From an uncultured bacterium (GTDB lineage: Bacteria; Bacillota_I; Bacilli_A; Acholeplasmatales; Anaeroplasmataceae), in NCBI GenBank assembly GCA_949291115.1, contig CASETY010000008.1, positions 1 through 64,000 of the forward strand: DNA of 64,000 bases. Direction: 5' to 3'. A program made the position numbers and the translations under genes. The first letter of the stretch is position 1. Every line of letters starts with the position of its first letter. This document shows positions 60,504 to 64,000 of the stretch, piece by piece. The notes beneath the pieces are model-generated. The model did no database searches and had not been told where the DNA came from. It saw only the letters and a list, made by a program, of their open reading frames with translations.

Positions 60504-62792
60504 TAGTTTCACCATCCTTTTTAAAAGGGTCTTTTTTTAGATAAAAATTATCTTTTGGTGTTTTAAAACAAATATTATTATATGGACAAAACGCACAAGA
60601 AATATTTGTTTTATCTAAAATCAAAGGCTTTATTGGGAAGTTAAAGTTTCTAGTTGCTTCTAAAACTTTATTTAAAAGTTGTGGCATTAATTCTAACATC
60701 CTCTCAATGTCTTTATCATCAAAAACTTTACTATATTTCTGAAATTCACCACTATTTAAAGTTTTAAGCGATTCAATATAATCACTATTATTAAATGTCT
60801 TATCTATTTTTACTAAATCTTCTTTATTATTGGTAACATAGCCTTTAAATTTAAAAGATTTTCTTCTTTCTTTTTCAATATCTTTTAAAGTATCAATTAA
60901 ATTAACATTTACCTTTTGTAAGAAAAGACCTAATGGCTTTATTTTTTTACCACTAAAGGCTTTATAATTATTAATTAAATATAAATAAGAAGGAATTTGT
61001 AGATTAAGACCATCATTTAAATTATCTAAGCTTGGTTTATCAGCCCCAGTTTTATAATCAACAATCATAATATAGACTGTATCATTGGTTTCTAAATAAT
61101 AAAATTTATCAATCTTACCATAAAAACAAATACCGTCTAAAAATATTTTAAATTCTTCTTCTAATTTATAATTTTTAAGATCAGATTGACTTTCAAATTC
61201 TTTATTAAACAAAATTAAGTTTTTTACTACTTCGTCTAACAATGAAGCATAAAATTTTTCTTTATTAGAAAATTTTTCTACTAATAACTCTTTTTCTTCT
61301 TCATAATTAAAATCTTTATTATAACTATTTTCTAATAAACTATGAGCGTAAGTACCAAGGGTAGCTTGCATATTAGCTTTAAAATCATTTAATTTTAATA
61401 TGCGTTCACAGTAATAATAAAATGGACATAAAAAGTAAGTCTTGATACTAGAATAAGATAAAAATAAGTCTTTTGTTGGTTGATGAGTTAAAATGAAATC
61501 ATTAGTAAATGGTTTAAATTTATTATCATAACTTAAATAATTTAATTCTGCTAAATCATACTTTAATAGTAGTTCTGATGAAATATTATAATTATAATAG
61601 TCATCTAATAAATAACTAAAGCTAATAATATCTTCTAATTTAGAATAACCATAACTTACTTCATTAATTTTTACAATTTCATAATTTAATTCATTATTTA
61701 AAAATGAAAGTGAATTATTAATTCCCCCTTCCATCCTAGGCATACTAAGGTATAGATTTTTAACATTTTTAATTAATTTATGTAAATGCATTATCTTACT
61801 ATCATTTTCTAACTGTGTTGAATCAAGCCCTAGTTCTTCTTTTAAAGCATCCGTTAAATAGCCGTCTTCTTTTTTCATTGTTGGATAGTTTTGATTAAAA
61901 TCAAATAAAAAGACATATTCATCATCTTGATAAAAGTCTAGTTCTTGACTTACATTGATAGCTTCTTTATATAAAATGTTGTTATATTTATGTTTCTTTA
62001 ATTCTAAAATTAATAATTCTTTATAATTAGCTAATTTATTAATATCTAATTCATATTCATTAATAATATCAACGATTATTTTAGCGTATTCAGGCTTTAA
62101 TTTGTTTAAAAGTTCTTCAATATTTAAATCTAAATTATTTAAAAAATATTTAATATCTTTAGTAGTAGTAATATTAAAATCACTTTTTATATTTAAAGGT
62201 ATTTTATAATTAGCACTAAGTCTTTTAAGAATACTTAAATAACTATCATTAAGATTTACGAAATATATCTTATTTAATGCTATATTCTTTAAATCATGAC
62301 AAATGTAATTAAAAGCACTTCTTAATTCACTTTCTTGGTCTAAATAAATTTTTATTTCTTTATGAGGATATTCTTTATAATCATCAATGATTATAACTTC
62401 TGTTAGTTTCTTTAAATCAGTAATTAACTTAGCCAAAAGCTTAGTATTAGGTTGATTAACAATCTTAATTTTACGATTCTTAATTAGCTCTTTAAATACT
62501 TTATTTTCTTTATATAATTCATTTTTAATTAAATCTTCTTTAATTAATCTTAATTTATTTAATTCTTCATTTTGATATTTTTGATTTAAATCAATAAAAC
62601 TAAAAATATTAGAAATTGATTCAATAAAAAAATAATCATAATTATAATTATCATGTAAATATTTATAAGCTTCCTTCTTTAGATAATAAAACCTTTTAAA
62701 GAATAAAAAGTTACTGGTTCTAAATTATGATTATTTTTTAAATAATTTTCTTTTATTTTGTTATCAGTAATAATTATAAATTTATCCTGCAT
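60493..62792 (-). pseudogene. addB: AddB nuclease, interrupted by one frameshift
   Basis: The open frame 60493-62436 begins at an internal TTG with no ribosome-binding site. Upstream, a frame from ATG 62790-62792 (AGGTG 7 nt before) encodes 37 residues (MQDKFIIITDNK...) and stops at 62679-62681; adding one T to the TTTT at 62688-62691 joins it to the rest, giving about 766 residues. The downstream part carries the nuclease core GKIDKF...DYKTG (near 470-490) and the Fe-S cysteines CPF near 370 and CAFCPYNNIC near 745. Shorter than usual AddB (about 1150), mainly by a reduced helicase-like region. Either a mutation or an assembly error. Confidence 0.8.
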
Positions 62793-62807
62793 AAATCATC
62801 ACCTAAA

Positions 62808-63992
62808 TTATTCTAATTTATTTTGTTTAAAACGTTCTTTAATCTTTTTTCTAAAACTAAAATGCTCAACAATTGTATGAACAAAGAAAGCCACAAAACC
62901 GGCACAAAAACCATTATTATATAAATCAAAGCCACCTTGGAAAGAGACAAAAAATGGGTTTATAAGCATATGAGAAAAACCAGCTATAATGCCAACAAAG
63001 ATGCCATATTGACCAGCTAAAGGAGCTAAGCTAGTTACAAAAAATAAAGCCATTCCTGTCGAAATTGAACTAAATTGATCTTTTGATATTAAAACATAAA
63101 TTAAAGCTCCAATCCAAACTGGAATAATATTTACTAAATGAATACCGTAAGCCGCAAAACCAACGATAGATATAATCGTGCCAAACATAATACCATTTAA
63201 TGGAATATCAGGAACAAAATGAACAATTAAACAACAAACTAAACTAATCGTTCCCATATTGAAAAATATTACTTTAATAGCGTATTTTTCTTTAAAGTCA
63301 GAAATTAATCTTCCTGATTCTTTAACTAATTTATAGTAATTAATTAATACATTTTTACCACCAGTTAAACCATAAACTAGACATAAAAGCGCAATCGTTA
63401 GTAATAAATAAAACAAAAAGGTTTGATGAGTGTCATCAAGTAATGTTTGTAGTTTTACTTCTAAACCAAACAAAGTAAAAAGGCCATAAAAGAAAACACT
63501 TATAATGCCAAGACAAAAACCAACATTATATAAATTATAACCACCACTAAACTTTAAAGCCCCTTCAACTAAAGATGGTAAAATAAAGCCCGCTAAAATG
63601 CCACATAAAATACCTAAAGGCACACTAGCAAAATAACTTAAGCCACTACCAAATACAACATAACTGACAAGTGGCGAAATACCACTAGAAAATAACGTAA
63701 TAACAATGAAGCTTTTTATATTAACCCTTCTAAAATAACAGTGAATAAACACACCAAGGTAAATAGGCAGTGTATTAATAAGATTTTTGCCAAAGAAAGA
63801 AAAGCCAACTATCATTAAAAGACCAGCAAAAATAGGCCCATTATAATCAATTTTAAGGATTTTTAAAACAACTATATTAAATATTAAAACAGTGGCCGCA
63901 TTAAAAAAGGTCGCCCCCATTCCTCCAACCGCAAAATAATCTGTTAGTAAGATTGATGGAGAAAGCATAATTTTGGCATAGCCTTCAAACAT
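62808..63992 (-). CDS. DUF1576 membrane protein, 5' end beyond the window
   Basis: At least 394 residues with about ten hydrophobic segments in two halves; the repeated GGYNLYNVGFCLG (about 149-161) and GGFDLYNNGFCAGF (about 361-374) motifs mark the DUF1576 family, whose function is unknown (a transporter or channel is likely). The segment MLSPSILLTDYFAVGGMGATF near the present N-terminus is usually preceded by one more helix, so the true start is probably outside the window. It is 15 nt upstream of addB. Confidence 0.8.
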   Translation of the reverse strand: MFEGYAKIMLSPSILLTDYFAVGGMGATFFNAATVLIFNIVVLKILKIDYNGPIFAGLLMIVGFSFFGKNLINTLPIYLGVFIHCYFRRVNIKSFIVITLFSSGISPLVSYVVFGSGLSYFASVPLGILCGILAGFILPSLVEGALKFSGGYNLYNVGFCLGIISVFFYGLFTLFGLEVKLQTLLDDTHQTFLFYLLLTIALLCLVYGLTGGKNVLINYYKLVKESGRLISDFKEKYAIKVIFFNMGTISLVCCLIVHFVPDIPLNGIMFGTIISIVGFAAYGIHLVNIIPVWIGALIYVLISKDQFSSISTGMALFFVTSLAPLAGQYGIFVGIIAGFSHMLINPFFVSFQGGFDLYNNGFCAGFVAFFVHTIVEHFSFRKKIKERFKQNKLE

Positions 63993-64000
63993 CGTTACTA

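Noticed and set aside
62437-62681. Separate small gene upstream of the addB open frame
   Set aside because: The sequence continues the AddB frame up to the frameshift, without a start site of its own.
1-64000. CRISPR arrays, insertion sequences, tRNA or rRNA genes
   Set aside because: No regularly spaced repeats, transposase genes with terminal repeats, cloverleaf or rRNA sequence were seen by eye.

Overview
The window is about 64 kb of chromosome from a very AT-rich, low-GC Gram-positive bacterium, most likely an anaerobic gut-type member of Bacilli/Mycoplasmatota-like lineages. Grounds: AT-biased codons, T-box leaders, AddAB rather than RecBCD, SUF genes in the order sufCDSUB, RqcH, lipoprotein processing by LspA, and a monomeric [FeFe]-hydrogenase. 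TGA is used as a stop (for example the ATGA overlap of jetB/jetC), so this is the standard bacterial code and not the Mycoplasma code. Almost all genes lie on the minus strand; the plus-strand genes are hslO, one HAD phosphatase, and the rqcH-methyltransferase pair. I found no rRNA, tRNA or CRISPR array.

Right-to-left layout (transcription direction). 62808-63992 DUF1576 membrane protein (cut by the window edge), then addB (frameshifted), addA, rimM, trmD and a small membrane protein. 54083-55846: a small accessory cassette with an AAA ATPase that has its own promoter and a serine recombinase broken by an 8-A run. 48953-53979: membrane protein, leuS, pdxY-like kinase, and a membrane-anchored degenerate Cof-type HAD protein. 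44359-48902: complete SUF operon. 41916-44318: acyl-ACP thioesterase, M18 aminopeptidase, zinc-ribbon protein. 39537-41875 (+): rqcH and a methyltransferase. 37676-39274: infC-rpmI-rplT with a leader attenuator, an AUU start for infC and an extended L20. 32952-37595: two ABC ATPase-permease fusions and a small membrane protein. 32752-32947: a stand-alone structured RNA with consensus promoter, probably 6S RNA, next to rsmD. 27516-32192: T-box-controlled hisS-aspS-dCMP deaminase-lspA-rluD. 23162-27491: HAD phosphatase plus heterodimeric ABC exporter. 17542-23145: jetA-jetB-jetC-sepF. 12525-17536: T-box-controlled ileS, PDZ-Lon protease, small membrane protein, lipoprotein. 9937-12435: LemA and a large partner protein. 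7593-9876: unknown gene with deoC and deoD. Then ssb, a HAD phosphatase, two membrane proteins (one NfeD-like), the [FeFe]-hydrogenase with yqeY, a MATE transporter, a phosphodiesterase and hslO.

Most of the window is ordinary housekeeping. The most interesting locus is the four-gene operon at 17542-23145: a Wadjet/MksBEF-type SMC complex (JetA, JetB, JetC) without the JetD nuclease, followed by a translationally linked SepF-like division protein, under its own near-consensus promoter. Other points of note are the hisS-aspS T-box that appears to sense tRNA-Asp and contains overlapping Asp/His specifiers, the ribosomal protein L20 with a lysine-rich linker and SAP-like tail, the structured RNA at 32759-32912, two frameshifted genes (recombinase and addB), and a CIRCE-like operator upstream of hslO.

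Promoters are recognisable by eye: many follow TTGNNN-N17-TATAAT, often with a TG extension of the -10. Starts were moved inward from the longest frame wherever a ribosome-binding site decided the matter (hslO, MATE, nfeD-like, ssb, jetA, lspA, infC, sufC, AAA ATPase, addA).
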